Positions 51,655 through 61,162 of a stretch of DNA of 64,000 nucleotides are shown piece after piece (positions within the stretch are counted from its first letter, which is position 1; every line of letters starts with the position of its first letter). The notes under the pieces are model-generated. The model was not told the origin of the DNA, made no database searches, and saw nothing but the letters and a program-made list of their open reading frames with translations. The DNA comes from Pseudomonas sp. B21-048. GTDB taxonomy: Bacteria; Pseudomonadota; Gammaproteobacteria; Pseudomonadales; Pseudomonadaceae. The position numbers and the translations under genes are program-made. Where the stretch lies: contig NZ_CP087168.1 of assembly GCF_024748615.1 (NCBI RefSeq), positions 2,356,001-2,420,000 on the forward strand, read 5' to 3'.

Positions 51655-52610
51655 GGCGTCACCACCACGCCCCACGGATAGCGCCCGACCTTCACCGATT
51701 TGCTGACCTTGAGGCTGTCGACATCGATCACCGACACATCGCCACTGACGCCATTGGTAGCCAGTAATTGCCGTTGGTCCGGGGTAAACGACATCTGCCA
51801 GACCCGTCGGCCCACCAGCAGGTAATCGAGGATTTCGAAGGTCTTGGCGTCGATCACCGCCACATGGTTGGCCGGGCCGAGGGCGACGAAACCGTACTTG
51901 CCGTCGGCGCTGAGTTTGATCCCCACCGGCTGGACTTTGTCCGGGTGCACGCCTTTGATCTGGAAGGTCAGGGTCTTGAGGGTCTTGCGGCTGGCGACGT
52001 CGAGAATCGTCACCGTGCCGCCGATTTCCGCCGAGGCCCAGAGTTGCGAGCCATCGGGATTGAATTCGACGAAACGCGGCCGCTGATCGACCAGGGTGTT
52101 GTCGGCCAGGGTCTGGGTACTGGTGTCGATCCAGTGCAGCATGTTGGTGGTTTCACTGGTGTTCACCGCCCACTTGCCGTCGGGGCTGACGGCCATGCCT
52201 TCAGGCTCGACGCCAACGCTGATCTGCCCGAGCACCTTGGAGGTTTCGGTGTCGATCACCGTCACCAGCGCATCGTCCTCGTTGGAGACGTACAACCAGC
52301 GATTGTTGGGATGCAGGGCGAATTGCTCAGGGTCCTTGCCCGAGGGCAGTTCCTTGATGATCTTGCGGGTGGCGACGTCCATCACCTGGACCCGGTCCGA
52401 ATCGCTGGCGCAGATGTACAGCAGCTTATTGTCGTGGGACAGCAACAGGCCACGCGGTCGCTGGCCGACGGGCAGGGTATCGGTGACTTGCAGGGTCTGC
52501 ATGTCGATCAGGCTCAGGCTGTTGTCCTTTTCGTTGGAAACCCAGGCGGTGCTGGCCGCCGCATGCCCGGCGGCGAGCAGTAGAGCGCATGAAAGCAGGG
52601 TGCGGCGCAT
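51651..52610 (-). CDS. Periplasmic YVTN beta-propeller protein
   Basis: A 319-residue secreted protein: signal peptide (LLSCALLLAAGHAAA), then about seven propeller blades with repeats such as NEKDNSLSLIDMQTLQVTDT, PNNRWLYVSNEDDALVTVID and PDGKWAVNTSETTNMLHWID. This is the PQQ-dependent catabolism-associated propeller family. It probably binds a partner dehydrogenase, carrier or substrate. It lies between the substrate-binding-like protein and the ABC genes, in one operon. Confidence 0.92.
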   Translation of the reverse strand: MRRTLLSCALLLAAGHAAASTAWVSNEKDNSLSLIDMQTLQVTDTLPVGQRPRGLLLSHDNKLLYICASDSDRVQVMDVATRKIIKELPSGKDPEQFALHPNNRWLYVSNEDDALVTVIDTETSKVLGQISVGVEPEGMAVSPDGKWAVNTSETTNMLHWIDTSTQTLADNTLVDQRPRFVEFNPDGSQLWASAEIGGTVTILDVASRKTLKTLTFQIKGVHPDKVQPVGIKLSADGKYGFVALGPANHVAVIDAKTFEILDYLLVGRRVWQMSFTPDQRQLLATNGVSGDVSVIDVDSLKVSKSVKVGRYPWGVVVTP

Positions 52611-52643
52611 GGCAGATTCCTTCTTGTTGTGGTTGTAGGACTT

Positions 52644-53834
52644 TCAGAGAAAGCGGCAGCTGACCTCGGCTTTGTCGTAACCCAGGCTGTCCATTTCGTT
52701 GACGGGGTGCAGGAAACCGTCTTGCGGCGAAGTGCTGACCAGTGCCCGGGGTTGCACGATGGGGATCGGCTGGCGCAACTGACCGTTCCACGGCCGATAA
52801 CTGAGCTTGCGACCCTTGAAGCCGTCCAGTGGCAATTGATCGCTGATTTCCAACTGACGAATCGCCATGGCATCGGCCTGACGCAGTTTGCCCACCGCAC
52901 TGGCGATGCTGCGTACGGCCATCCAGGCGGCGAAATCCCGGTCGTTCATCCAGCGTCCGGTCAGGGCTTCAAAGCGTTTCTGCAACTGCGCGGCGCCGTA
53001 GGTTTCCACGGTCTTGTGCCAGCCCACGGGCGTCAGGCCCTGAGTGCCGGCAACCGGCCGTGGATACCAGGTCTGGTAGGGCACGTACTCGCCGAAGTCG
53101 CCGCGTTCATCGGCCACCAGCACCACGTCGTACTCGGCGGTCTGGGTGAACAGCGGCATGTCGGCCTGGGCGCTGCGGCGCTGGTCGTTATCGAAACTCC
53201 AGGCTTTTTCTGCCACCAGTTGCAAGCCGAAGCGTTTGGCCGCCCGACGCAGGGCGGCGGCATAGGCTTGATCGTCCGCGGTCGGGCCGACGATCAGCAG
53301 CGCCCGTTGCCATTTGCGCAGCACCAGAAATTGCGCGAGCGCATCGGCCAGCATCGCGCGGCTTGGCAGGCTGTGCAGCACGTTCGGCAGGCAATCGGTA
53401 GTGCGTAAGCTGTCATCGGGGCTGCCGGCATTGAACAGCAGGCTGTCGGGCAACGCCGCGCTGAGTTGGCGCAGATTGTTGGCTGGCACATTCACTACAA
53501 ACAGTCGCAGGCCTTGTTGGTGCTGGATTTTGGCCGCCTCAAGCAAGGCTTCGGGACTGTTGACATTTTCGCTGACCAGGTCGTAGCGGTGGTTAAGAAA
53601 ACGCCCGGTACTGTTGCTGTCAGTAATCGCCAGTTCGGCGCCACGCAGGCCGGCATCGGTTGGTTCGGGAATGACATGGACATTCGACAGCAACGGACCG
53701 GGGGCGGGGCGATAGCCCAGGTAGCCGATCTGCACCTGCAGCGGCGCATCCGCCGCCTGAGTCTGGGTCGCCACCCCGGCGGCGCAGGCAATTGCCAGCA
53801 AGTAGATCAAGGCATAAGGGGCGAGCTGGCGCAT
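52644..53834 (-). CDS. Periplasmic ABC-type substrate-binding-like protein
   Basis: A 396-residue protein with signal peptide (MRQLAPYALIYLLAIACAAG) and a type I periplasmic binding fold (LQVQIGYLGYRPAPGPLLSN, RLFVVNVPANNLRQLSAALP, WQRALLIVGPTADDQAYAAA, YDVVLVADERGDFGEYVPYQ). The family accompanies PQQ alcohol dehydrogenases. First gene of the four-gene minus-strand operon with propeller, ATPase and permease. The start at 53834 is supported by a GGAG box; two earlier in-frame Mets exist. The promoter has copy B of the 15-bp element. Confidence 0.88.
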   Translation of the reverse strand: MRQLAPYALIYLLAIACAAGVATQTQAADAPLQVQIGYLGYRPAPGPLLSNVHVIPEPTDAGLRGAELAITDSNSTGRFLNHRYDLVSENVNSPEALLEAAKIQHQQGLRLFVVNVPANNLRQLSAALPDSLLFNAGSPDDSLRTTDCLPNVLHSLPSRAMLADALAQFLVLRKWQRALLIVGPTADDQAYAAALRRAAKRFGLQLVAEKAWSFDNDQRRSAQADMPLFTQTAEYDVVLVADERGDFGEYVPYQTWYPRPVAGTQGLTPVGWHKTVETYGAAQLQKRFEALTGRWMNDRDFAAWMAVRSIASAVGKLRQADAMAIRQLEISDQLPLDGFKGRKLSYRPWNGQLRQPIPIVQPRALVSTSPQDGFLHPVNEMDSLGYDKAEVSCRFL

Positions 53835-53911
53835 AAGGCACTCCATCACAGGTAGCGTCAGCATAGGAACCCTGAACGGAAGGGGAAATATGCAGAAAGT
53901 ACCAGTGAGCC

Positions 53912-53926
53912 AGTACCAAGGTAGTA
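53912..53926 (-). promoter_or_regulatory. Shared ped-cluster element, copy B
   Basis: AGTACCAAGGTAGTA lies 78 bp upstream of the substrate-binding-like gene start, almost the same distance and orientation as copy A to its gene. The flanks GTGAGCC and the trailing CTTGG also match copy A. Confidence 0.7.
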
Positions 53927-53991
53927 ACTCGCCTTGGGCGGCGCGGTTTTAGCATGGGCAACAACGGCCATCACTCAGGGGGAGATCGACC

Positions 53992-54114
53992 ATGCGTATT
54001 CTCAAAGCACTGCTCCTGCCGTTGTTGCTGATTTTGAGCCTGATCGGCGTCGATAAACTCCACAGCTCGCGACTCGCCGTTGTGCCGGTCTTGTCCGCGA
54101 CACCGGGGCGCTAG
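53992..54114 (+). CDS. Small membrane peptide upstream of the PedS2-like kinase
   Basis: A 40-residue peptide starting MRILKALLLPLLLILSLIGV, a single hydrophobic helix followed by a short tail (DKLHSSRLAVVPVLSATPGR). It has a GGGGAG ribosome-binding site and ends 2 bp before the kinase start, so it is probably translated and coupled to it. It could be a single-span accessory of the sensor or an uncleaved signal-like peptide. No family recognised. Confidence 0.6.
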   Translation: MRILKALLLPLLLILSLIGVDKLHSSRLAVVPVLSATPGR

Positions 54115-54116
54115 GC

Positions 54117-55379
54117 ATGTCGGCCCTGTGGCGGATCAACCTTTGGGTCTGCGGCTTTTTCGCATTGGTCACGGTCGCGTGCATGGGGTTGCTGCTGCAT
54201 CAGGCGTTGGCGGATGTGGGGCGCGAACTGCAATCGGCCGAAGCGGTGGTCGAATACTTGGGCGAAACCGCCGAACGTGACCCGGTTAGCCTGCAACCTC
54301 GACTGACCCGCAGCTTGCGTCATGTGCGGGTGCGCTGGCTGGAGCCGGGCGAAGCGGCGCAACTGCCGGTGCAGGAGGGGCTGGATGCCTGGCTCGGTCG
54401 ACTAATGTTCGCCGAGGCCCGACACAATGCGCAGGTGCTGGAGTTGCAGGATGGTCGGCGGGTACAGATTGCCGTCGATCCGCGAGATGAGATCGATGAA
54501 GTCTGGGATTCCCTGCAACAGCTACTGGGTCTCTGTGGCTTGGCGCTGGTGTTGAGCCTGTTGACCATTCGTTGGGCGGTGCACCGGGGCATGGGCCTGC
54601 TGGATGAACTGTTGTGGGCGTTGCAGCAGGTATCTGGCGGCCAGCTCAAAGTGCGCCTGCGCGCCGAAGGACTGCCGGAAGCACGGCAACTGGCGGCGCA
54701 TTTCAACCGCATGACCGCGACCCTGGAACAGACCCGCGCCGACAACACCCGACTGACCCAGACACTGCTGGCGGTGCAGGAGCAGGAGCGCACGCACCTG
54801 GCCCAGACACTGCACGATGATCTCGGTCAGTACCTGGCCGGGATTCGCGCTCAGGCCTGTCTGCTGCGACTGGCGATGGATCAACCGGAAACCGTCGAGC
54901 GCACGGCACGGCTGCTGGAGCAAAACTGTGAACACCTGCAACAAGGCTTTCGGGCACTGGTGCACGACCTCTATCCCGTGGTGCTGCAGCATTTGCCATT
55001 GTCCGAAGCCTTCGGCCTGTTGCTGGAACAATGGCAGAGCCGGCAAGGCATCGCGTGCCAATTAACGGTTGGCGAGCCATTGCCGGCGTTGTCTGCGCCG
55101 AACAAAACCCATCTCTATCGTCTGTTGCAGGAAGCCCTGACCAACATCGCGCGGCATGCCGAGGCCAGTCAGGTGCGAGTTCGCCTGCAACACCATGGCG
55201 GGCATTTACGCTTGCTGATCCGTGATAACGGTCGCGGCGCGCAACAGCCGCAGCGGCCGGGCGTCGGTTTGTACTCGATGTTCGAGCGTGCCCGCAGCCT
55301 GGGCGGCGAACTGCGCATCATCAGCCACCCCGGCGCCGGTTGGGCGTTGGCTTTGAGCATGCCTTTGGAGGCGTCATGA
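54117..55379 (+). CDS. Membrane sensor histidine kinase, PedS2/ExaD-like
   Basis: A 420-residue HisKA_3 kinase: TM1 about 9-28, a periplasmic domain about 30-135 rich in acidic residues (IAVDPRDEIDEVWDS near its end), TM2 about 140-158 (LCGLALVLSLLTIRWAV), HAMP, then ERTHLAQTLHDDLGQYLAGI with the phospho-His and an ATPase domain (LLQEALTNIARHAEASQVRV; GVGLYSMFERARSLGGELRI). In P. putida PedS2 drives the lanthanide switch between PedE and PedH; the same gene order here supports that role. Overlaps the regulator gene by 4 bp. Confidence 0.88.
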   Translation: MSALWRINLWVCGFFALVTVACMGLLLHQALADVGRELQSAEAVVEYLGETAERDPVSLQPRLTRSLRHVRVRWLEPGEAAQLPVQEGLDAWLGRLMFAEARHNAQVLELQDGRRVQIAVDPRDEIDEVWDSLQQLLGLCGLALVLSLLTIRWAVHRGMGLLDELLWALQQVSGGQLKVRLRAEGLPEARQLAAHFNRMTATLEQTRADNTRLTQTLLAVQEQERTHLAQTLHDDLGQYLAGIRAQACLLRLAMDQPETVERTARLLEQNCEHLQQGFRALVHDLYPVVLQHLPLSEAFGLLLEQWQSRQGIACQLTVGEPLPALSAPNKTHLYRLLQEALTNIARHAEASQVRVRLQHHGGHLRLLIRDNGRGAQQPQRPGVGLYSMFERARSLGGELRIISHPGAGWALALSMPLEAS

Positions 55380-56014
55380 ATATTCTGCTGGTCGATGACC
55401 ACGCGGTGGTCCGTCAGGGCTATGCCAGTCTGTTGCGGGCGCTGTTGCCGGCGATTGAAGTGCGTGAAGCAGCCACCGGCGAAGAGGCACTGATTCGGGT
55501 GCAGGAAGCCGTGCCGCAACTGGTGATCATGGATTTCGGCCTGCCGGGCATCAGCGGCCTGGAAACCACCCGGCGTCTGCGTCAACGTTTGCCGCAACTG
55601 CGGGTGCTGTTTTTCAGCATGCACGATGAATTGCCTCTGGTGCGTCAGGCACTGGACGCCGGAGCCTCGGGCTACCTGACCAAAAACTCGGCGCCGCAGG
55701 TGTTGATCGAGGCCGTGCGACGGACCCTCGCCGGCCATGCCTACATCGAACAACCGCTGGCCACACAACTGGCCTGCCACCCGCAACAGGACGCCAGCGA
55801 CCCGCGCTTGCAGAGCATGACCCGGCGCGAACTGGAGATTTTCGTGATGCTAGCCAAAGGCACCCCGGCCCGGCTGATCGCTGAACAACTGAGCATCAGC
55901 AGCAAAACCGTTTCCAATCACCTGACCTTGCTTAAAAGCAAACTACAGGTCAGCTCCCATGCCGAACTGGTGCATTTGGGGATTGATATGGGGGTGGTGC
56001 GGGTGGCCTGCTAA
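55376..56014 (+). CDS. LuxR-type response regulator, PedR2/ExaE-like
   Basis: A 212-residue NarL-type regulator: MNILLVDDHAVVRQGYASLL, phospho-Asp in LVIMDFGLPGISGLETTRRL, GYLTKNSAPQVLIEAVRRTL, HTH MTRRELEIFVMLAKGTPARL and SISSKTVSNHLTLLKSKLQV. The start MNILLVDD overlaps the kinase stop. In P. putida PedR2 activates pedE and represses pedH without lanthanides. Palindromes GGGAAnnnTTCCC in front of both dehydrogenase genes are candidate sites. Confidence 0.9.
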   Translation: MNILLVDDHAVVRQGYASLLRALLPAIEVREAATGEEALIRVQEAVPQLVIMDFGLPGISGLETTRRLRQRLPQLRVLFFSMHDELPLVRQALDAGASGYLTKNSAPQVLIEAVRRTLAGHAYIEQPLATQLACHPQQDASDPRLQSMTRRELEIFVMLAKGTPARLIAEQLSISSKTVSNHLTLLKSKLQVSSHAELVHLGIDMGVVRVAC

Positions 56015-56052
56015 TTCAAACACTGCATTACCATTGTGTGCTTGGATTCAGT

Positions 56053-56694
56053 TCATTTGTCCCACGTCGTCGGACACCCCATGCAACCCTCCATATTTGC
56101 ATCCTGAAAATTCCCATAATGCTGACGCGTACCGCTGAGGTTGGCCTGCTCCAGATTGCTTTCACCAAACTTGGCTTCTTGCAGATTGGCGTCGCTGAGG
56201 TTGGCACCCTTGAGATCGGCCTTGTTCAGCCAGGTCATTTCCAGGTCGGCCGCTTGCAGGTTGGCGTTGTGCAATTTGGCGCCGGAGAGGCGGGCAAATT
56301 GCAGGTAGGCGGCGCTGAGGTTGGCGTCCTGAAACTGCGCCCCTTGGGCGAACATCCCCCAGCCCTGGATTGCGATCAACGTGGCACCGGTGAAGTCGGC
56401 CAGGCGCAGGTTGCTTTGTTGCAGGCTGGCACGGGTCAGGTTGGCGCCTTGCAGGTTGGCTTTCTCCAGATTGGCCAGGTCTAGCCGGGCGTGACGCAGA
56501 TTGGCACCGCGCAAGTCGGCGCCGCTGAGGTTCATGCTGCGCAGGTCCTGATTACTCAGGTTCGCATTTCTGAGATCTATGCCCGGGCATTGGCTGTGTT
56601 CGGCGAGGGTGCAGTTGTTGATGATCAGTGGTGTGTCGTCGGCAGCGCAAACCATAGGTAGCGCCAGCAAAAGCAGAAGAGACGGGTAGTTCAT
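56053..56694 (-). CDS. Secreted pentapeptide-repeat protein
   Basis: A 213-residue protein with signal peptide (MNYPSLLLLLALPMVCA) and about 25 tandem A(D/N)Lxx pentapeptides (LRNANLSNQDLRSMNLSGAD, LRGANLRHARLDLANLEKAN and so on) that form a right-handed quadrilateral beta-helix. Cysteines occur near both ends (NNCTLAEHSQCPG, GCMGCPTTWDK). An equivalent gene lies between the regulator and pedE in P. putida. Function unknown; periplasmic scaffold or binding role possible. Confidence 0.9.
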   Translation of the reverse strand: MNYPSLLLLLALPMVCAADDTPLIINNCTLAEHSQCPGIDLRNANLSNQDLRSMNLSGADLRGANLRHARLDLANLEKANLQGANLTRASLQQSNLRLADFTGATLIAIQGWGMFAQGAQFQDANLSAAYLQFARLSGAKLHNANLQAADLEMTWLNKADLKGANLSDANLQEAKFGESNLEQANLSGTRQHYGNFQDANMEGCMGCPTTWDK

Positions 56695-56740
56695 GGCGAA
56701 ATCTCGTTATGTAGAGCGGCTGGATAATCACCCATCCAGT

Positions 56741-56858
56741 GTGGCGAGGGAGCTTGCTCCCGCTCGGCTGCGCAGCAGTCGTAAACCCGGGCAACCCGCC
56801 GCCGCCGGAAATGAAGGGGGCCGCTTCACGGCCCAGTGGGAGCAAGCTCCCTCGCCAC
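56741..56858. repeat. Palindromic repeat (GTGGCGAGGGGGC family)
   Basis: GTGGCGAGGGAGCTTGCTCC pairs with GGAGCAAGCTCCCTCGCCAC between the pentapeptide gene and the end of pedE. Confidence 0.9.
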
Positions 56859-56889
56859 GGGCAAGCCCCTTCATCACAGAGGAACGGAG

Positions 56890-58797
56890 TTACTTCTTCG
56901 CCACCTTGCTGTCCCAGCTCGGGATTTTGAACACCCAGAACGACCCGCCCTGAGCCACCGGTTTGGTCAGCTCAGCCATGTCGCCGCCCCACAACGGCAC
57001 CGCGCCGCCGTAGCCGACGGTCACGCCGATGTATTGCTCGCCATCCTGTTCCCAGGTGATCGGCGGCGAGACGATGCCGCTGCCGGTCTGGAACTTCCAC
57101 AGCTCTACGCCGGTTTTCGCATCGAAGGCCTTGAAGAAACCGTCGCCGGTGCCAGTGAACACCAGATTGCCCTTGGTCGCCAGCACGCCGGCCCACAGCG
57201 GCAGGGGTTCCTTGTGTTCCCAGACCACCTTGCCGGTGGTGGGGTTCATCGCACGCAGGCTGCCGACGTGATCGTCGTACATGCGCTTGATGCGAAAACC
57301 CATGCCCAGATAGGCCGAGCCCTTCTTGTAGTTGACCTCTTCGGTCCAGTACTCCTCCTTCCATTGATTGCCGGGAATGTAGAACAGCCCGGTGTCCTGG
57401 CTGTACGCCATGGGGTTCCAGTTTTTGCCACCGAGGAACGGCGGCGAGACTTCCACCGGTTTACCTTTGGTTTCTCCCGGTAGCGGTTTGGCCGGACGCT
57501 GACCCTCGTTTTCCACCGGGCGACCGGTCTTCAAGTCGATGTGACTGGCCCAAGTGATGTTGTCGACGAAGGGGAACGCATTCTGCAATTTGCCGTTGTT
57601 GCGATCGACCACATAGAAGAAGCCGTTGCGGTCCGCGTGGCCGGTGGCCTTGACCGTTTTGCCGTCCTTGTCCTTGTAATCGAACAGCACCAGCTCGTTG
57701 TTGCCGGAGAAATCCCAGGCATCGTTGGGGGTGTGCTGGTAGAACCATTTCACCTCACCGGTGCTCGGGTCGACGCCGACCTGGCCCGAGGTGTAAAGGC
57801 TGTCGTAGTCGTGGGGGGTGCCGTCCCTGGAGGTGCGAGCCCAGGTATTCCAGGGGCCGGGGTTACCCGCGCCGACGATGATGGTGTTGGTCTGCGGATC
57901 GAAACTGGCGCTCTGCCAAGGGGCGCCGCCACCGTGGCTCCAGGCCTCGACCTTGCCGGTTTCAGTGGTCGGATCATTCGGCCAGGACGGCGCCTTGACG
58001 TCGCCGGTCGGAGTACTGTCCTGGCCGTTCAAGCGCCCCATGTGACCTTCGACGAAGGGCCGCATCCAGACTTCGTCGCCGGTATCGGGGTCTCGGGCAA
58101 ACAGCTGGCCGACCACGCCGAACTCATCGCCGGAGCTGCCGTGAATCAGCAGCACCTTGCCGCTGGTTTTGTCTTTGATCAGCACTGGTGCGCCGGTCAT
58201 GGTGTAACCGGCGGCGTGATCACCGAACTTCTTGTTCCAGACCACTTTGCCGGTGTTCTTGTCGAGGGCGATCAGCCGCGCATCGAGGGTGCCGAAATAG
58301 ATTTTGTCGCCGTAAATCGCCGCACCGCGATTGACCACGTCGCAGCACGGACGAATGTTGTCCGGCAGGCGATGATTGTAGGTCCACAGGCGCTTGCCGG
58401 TTTTGGCGTCCAGGGCGAACACCCGTGAGTAGGAACCGGTGACGTACACCACACCGTCGCTGACGATGGCCTGGGATTCCTGGCCGCGCTGCTTCTCGTC
58501 GCCGAACGAGTACGACCAGGCCGGGGTCAGCTTGAACACGTTCTTGTCGTTGACCTGGGCCAGCGGACTCCAGCGTTGGGCGTTGGTGCCCATTCCGTAT
58601 TGCAGCACGTCCTGGGTAGTCAGGTGATCGTTGGCGATGTCTTCCCAGCTGACGGTGCGAGTGGGGGTGGCCGGTGCAGTCGCGGCGTAGCTTGCAGTGC
58701 TCAGGGACAGGCTGCCCACCAACAGAAAAGCCTGCACGGCAAGGCTCAGAGGGGAAAGTCTCAGCGGCGAAAGGGCGGGTAGCGATCTTATTGTCAT
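56890..58797 (-). CDS. pedE: PQQ-dependent ethanol dehydrogenase, calcium type
   Basis: A 635-residue periplasmic quinoprotein (ExaA/PedE) that oxidises alcohols to aldehydes and passes electrons to cytochrome c. Signal peptide about residues 1-38 ([19 protein letters not shown]). Eight W-motif propeller blades, the vicinal disulfide [11 protein letters not shown], and the catalytic Asp in [17 protein letters not shown]. The residue two after the catalytic Asp is Ser, the Ca2+-type signature. The longer upstream frame runs through the promoter region and is rejected. Divergent from pedF; the promoter carries copy C of the 15-bp element. Confidence 0.95.
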   Translation of the reverse strand: MTIRSLPALSPLRLSPLSLAVQAFLLVGSLSLSTASYAATAPATPTRTVSWEDIANDHLTTQDVLQYGMGTNAQRWSPLAQVNDKNVFKLTPAWSYSFGDEKQRGQESQAIVSDGVVYVTGSYSRVFALDAKTGKRLWTYNHRLPDNIRPCCDVVNRGAAIYGDKIYFGTLDARLIALDKNTGKVVWNKKFGDHAAGYTMTGAPVLIKDKTSGKVLLIHGSSGDEFGVVGQLFARDPDTGDEVWMRPFVEGHMGRLNGQDSTPTGDVKAPSWPNDPTTETGKVEAWSHGGGAPWQSASFDPQTNTIIVGAGNPGPWNTWARTSRDGTPHDYDSLYTSGQVGVDPSTGEVKWFYQHTPNDAWDFSGNNELVLFDYKDKDGKTVKATGHADRNGFFYVVDRNNGKLQNAFPFVDNITWASHIDLKTGRPVENEGQRPAKPLPGETKGKPVEVSPPFLGGKNWNPMAYSQDTGLFYIPGNQWKEEYWTEEVNYKKGSAYLGMGFRIKRMYDDHVGSLRAMNPTTGKVVWEHKEPLPLWAGVLATKGNLVFTGTGDGFFKAFDAKTGVELWKFQTGSGIVSPPITWEQDGEQYIGVTVGYGGAVPLWGGDMAELTKPVAQGGSFWVFKIPSWDSKVAKK

Positions 58798-58882
58798 GGT
58801 TGCAGTTCCCAGTGGAGGTTTTGGCCTGCACAGGGTGCTGCGCCCGAGAGAGGGCGGATACGGAAAAAGTCCCGCTGTTGCC

Positions 58883-58946
58883 GGGAAAACTTCCCGTACA
58901 GCACCTGATTTGGGCGTGCCCCACAAGCCCTACTACCAAGGGAGTA
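58883..58946 (-). promoter_or_regulatory. pedE promoter: shared element copy C plus GGGAAAACTTCCC dyad
   Basis: ACTACCAAGGGAGTA at 58932-58946 matches the ped-cluster element at 13 of 15 positions of copy B. The dyad GGGAAAACTTCCC (58883-58895) lies between it and the pedE start, the same order as before pedH. Both may serve the divergent pedF operon as well. Confidence 0.6.
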
Positions 58947-59048
58947 GGCCGCGGCCACCAAAGCAGCATACGGCTGGCGCGACGGGGTTCCTAAGATGGG
59001 GCCTAGCCTCTGCCAAGAGGTTTTGCGTGCAATCTTGAGGGCATAACA

Positions 59049-59510
59049 ATGACAACAAAACGCAACGCCTTGCTCGTTGCCGGACTGCTGGCCGGTTTCA
59101 TCAACGCAGGTTCCGTCTGGGCCCACGGCAACGTGGTACCCCAAGCCGTCGAAACCCAGGGGCTGACCCCGATCAAGGATGCCGGCGTGCAGGTCGATGC
59201 CGATGGTTGGGCGGCGGCGAACCCTTACCGTTCCTCCCCGGAACGCGATAAAGCCGTGCAAATCGGCTCTTCGGCCTACAACCAGAACTGCGCGGCCTGT
59301 CATGGCCTGGAAGCCAAGTCCGGCGGCATCGCCCCTGACTTGCGCATGCTCGACGTCGGCGAGGCCGGTGATGAATGGTTCGTCGAACGCGTGCGCCATG
59401 GTGCCGTGCGTGACGGCCGGGTGTACATGCCGAAAATGGCCGACTACCTGAGTCAGGAAGCCTTGTGGGCGGTGCGCACCTACCTGGACAGCGTGCACGT
59501 CGAGGAGTGA
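59049..59510 (+). CDS. pedF: Cytochrome c-550, electron acceptor of the quinoprotein dehydrogenase
   Basis: A 153-residue periplasmic mono-haem cytochrome: signal peptide (LVAGLLAGFINAGSVWA), haem motif NQNCAACHGLEAKSGG (CxxCH) and the axial Met in VYMPKMADYLS. ExaB/PedF accepts electrons from PQQ alcohol dehydrogenase and is essential for alcohol oxidation. It is divergent from pedE and starts a plus-strand operon with the next genes (3-bp gap). Confidence 0.95.
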   Translation: MTTKRNALLVAGLLAGFINAGSVWAHGNVVPQAVETQGLTPIKDAGVQVDADGWAAANPYRSSPERDKAVQIGSSAYNQNCAACHGLEAKSGGIAPDLRMLDVGEAGDEWFVERVRHGAVRDGRVYMPKMADYLSQEALWAVRTYLDSVHVEE

Positions 59511-59513
59511 CCC

Positions 59514-60392
59514 ATGCGTGTGCTCGCGGTGTTGATCGGCGCTGTGTGGCTGTGTTGCCAGACAGCGCAGGCGCAGGTCCGTACCTATGACGAAATGATC
59601 GCCGCCGCCGAGCTGAAAGTCGCGGTGTACAAGGACTTCGCGCCCTACAGCTTTGAAGACGCTGGCGAGGCTCGCGGGGTCGATGTCGAACTCGCCCAGG
59701 CCCTGGCCAAGGCCATGGGAGTACGCCTGAAACTGATTTGGGCACCCGCCGGGGAAAAGCTCGACGACGACCTGCGCGATTACATCTGGCGGGCCAGTCA
59801 GTTGCACAATCAGCAGTTGGCCGACCTGATGATGCGCGTGCCGTACGATCGCGATTACTCACAGAAACGCAATGAACTGGGTGAGCTGGAAAACGGCCAT
59901 GTGGTGATGTTCGGGCCGTACCAGAGCGAACAATGGCAAGTGGCTTATGACCGTCGTCGACTGGACTCAGTGGCCAGCGTCGCGGTGTTTCAGCAACACC
60001 CGATTGGCGTTGAAGTCGACAGCGTGCCGTCGTTTTACCTGACCTCGGTGTTCAATGGCATGCTGGCCGCCAAGACCCATCATTACCCGAGCGTGCCCCT
60101 GGCGTTTGCTGCCATGAAGGCCGGTGAAGTCGACGCGGTGATGGCCATGCGCGGCGAGATCGACTGGCAAGTCCATCAGGCCGGCGACCCGCAAGTGGCG
60201 CTGGCGGAAAACGCCTATCCGAACATGGGCAAGCAGCTTTGGGAGATCGGCATGGCGGTGCATGAAAGCAACCGACAATTGGCCTACGCCGTGGAAGAGG
60301 CGCTGGAAGCGTTGATTCTCGAGGGCACGGTCAAAAGCATTTATACCCGTTACGGCCTGCGGTATGACGTACCCGAGATGTATCAACAGTGA
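59514..60392 (+). CDS. Quinoprotein dehydrogenase-associated solute-binding protein
   Basis: A 292-residue periplasmic type II binding protein with signal peptide (MRVLAVLIGAVWLCCQTAQA) and SBP_bac_3-like segments: LKVAVYKDFAPYSFEDAGEA, RGVDVELAQALAKAMGVRLK, YTRYGLRYDVPEMYQQ. The XoxJ/MxaJ-like family accompanies methanol and ethanol dehydrogenases and may help assemble or chaperone the enzyme instead of feeding a transporter, since no ABC partners follow. The stop overlaps the next start by 4 bp. Confidence 0.9.
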   Translation: MRVLAVLIGAVWLCCQTAQAQVRTYDEMIAAAELKVAVYKDFAPYSFEDAGEARGVDVELAQALAKAMGVRLKLIWAPAGEKLDDDLRDYIWRASQLHNQQLADLMMRVPYDRDYSQKRNELGELENGHVVMFGPYQSEQWQVAYDRRRLDSVASVAVFQQHPIGVEVDSVPSFYLTSVFNGMLAAKTHHYPSVPLAFAAMKAGEVDAVMAMRGEIDWQVHQAGDPQVALAENAYPNMGKQLWEIGMAVHESNRQLAYAVEEALEALILEGTVKSIYTRYGLRYDVPEMYQQ

Positions 60393-61150
60393 ACTGGCGA
60401 GCGAGTTGTCTGTTGGCCTGCTGGTTACCCTTGGCCGCGCATGCGGTGGATGTCGAGCCGGGTAAAGACCCGGTGCCGTCGGTGATGTGGGCCTTCTATC
60501 ACAAGCAGATGCTGGGTGATGCACCGTTCATGTTTGACGAACGGGTCAAGCTGCTGGCGCCGCCGTTTGCCGAAAACGCGCGGCAAGTGCCGCTGGAAAT
60601 TGACGCCCGGGCGTTCAAGGGTGAGGTGGTGCGAATCCTCGCCTGGGCCGAACTCAATCCGTTGCCGAAAATCGTCGATTTCGAACCCTTGACCGGTGTG
60701 TTGCCATGGCTGTCGATCCGTATCCGCGTTGAACAGGCCACGCCATTACGTGCGGCGGTACTGACCCGCGATGGGCTGTGGCATGTCGGCTCGACCCTGA
60801 TCGATGCGGCGGGCGGCGGTTGCACGGCGCCAAGCGTTGTACGCACCCAACCGGGTTGGGAGGAACACATCGGCGAAGTGTTCGGCGGTCGTTATCCCCG
60901 TGGTGAATTCAGTCGCGTGCGTTTGCAGGTGGCACATCCGATGGACAACGGCATGGTCAGCGGCATCCCGGAATTTTTCATCAATCACGCCGAGCTGCGC
61001 GATCAAAACGATCAATTGCTGGCGCGTCTTGAGTTGTTCCCGGCGGTCAGCGAAAACCCCAATTTGGCCTTCGATATCGAAGGAGCAGGGCAGACGCGCC
61101 TGGTGCTGCGCGACAACAGCGGCAATCAATTCGATGCGGCCATACCCTGA
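60389..61150 (+). CDS. Quinoprotein dehydrogenase-associated SoxYZ-like carrier
   Basis: A 253-residue periplasmic protein that starts at GTG overlapping the previous stop. Signal peptide (SCLLACWLPLAAHA), a SoxY-like half with a cysteine in DAAGGGCTAPSVVRT resembling the SoxY swinging arm, and a SoxZ-like half (VRLQVAHPMDNGMVSGIPEF, LELFPAVSENPNLAFDIEGA). In this family the role in alcohol oxidation is not known; a carrier with a thiol arm is implied. Confidence 0.88.
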   Translation: MNWRASCLLACWLPLAAHAVDVEPGKDPVPSVMWAFYHKQMLGDAPFMFDERVKLLAPPFAENARQVPLEIDARAFKGEVVRILAWAELNPLPKIVDFEPLTGVLPWLSIRIRVEQATPLRAAVLTRDGLWHVGSTLIDAAGGGCTAPSVVRTQPGWEEHIGEVFGGRYPRGEFSRVRLQVAHPMDNGMVSGIPEFFINHAELRDQNDQLLARLELFPAVSENPNLAFDIEGAGQTRLVLRDNSGNQFDAAIP

Positions 61151-61162
61151 CCCAAGGAGCGT

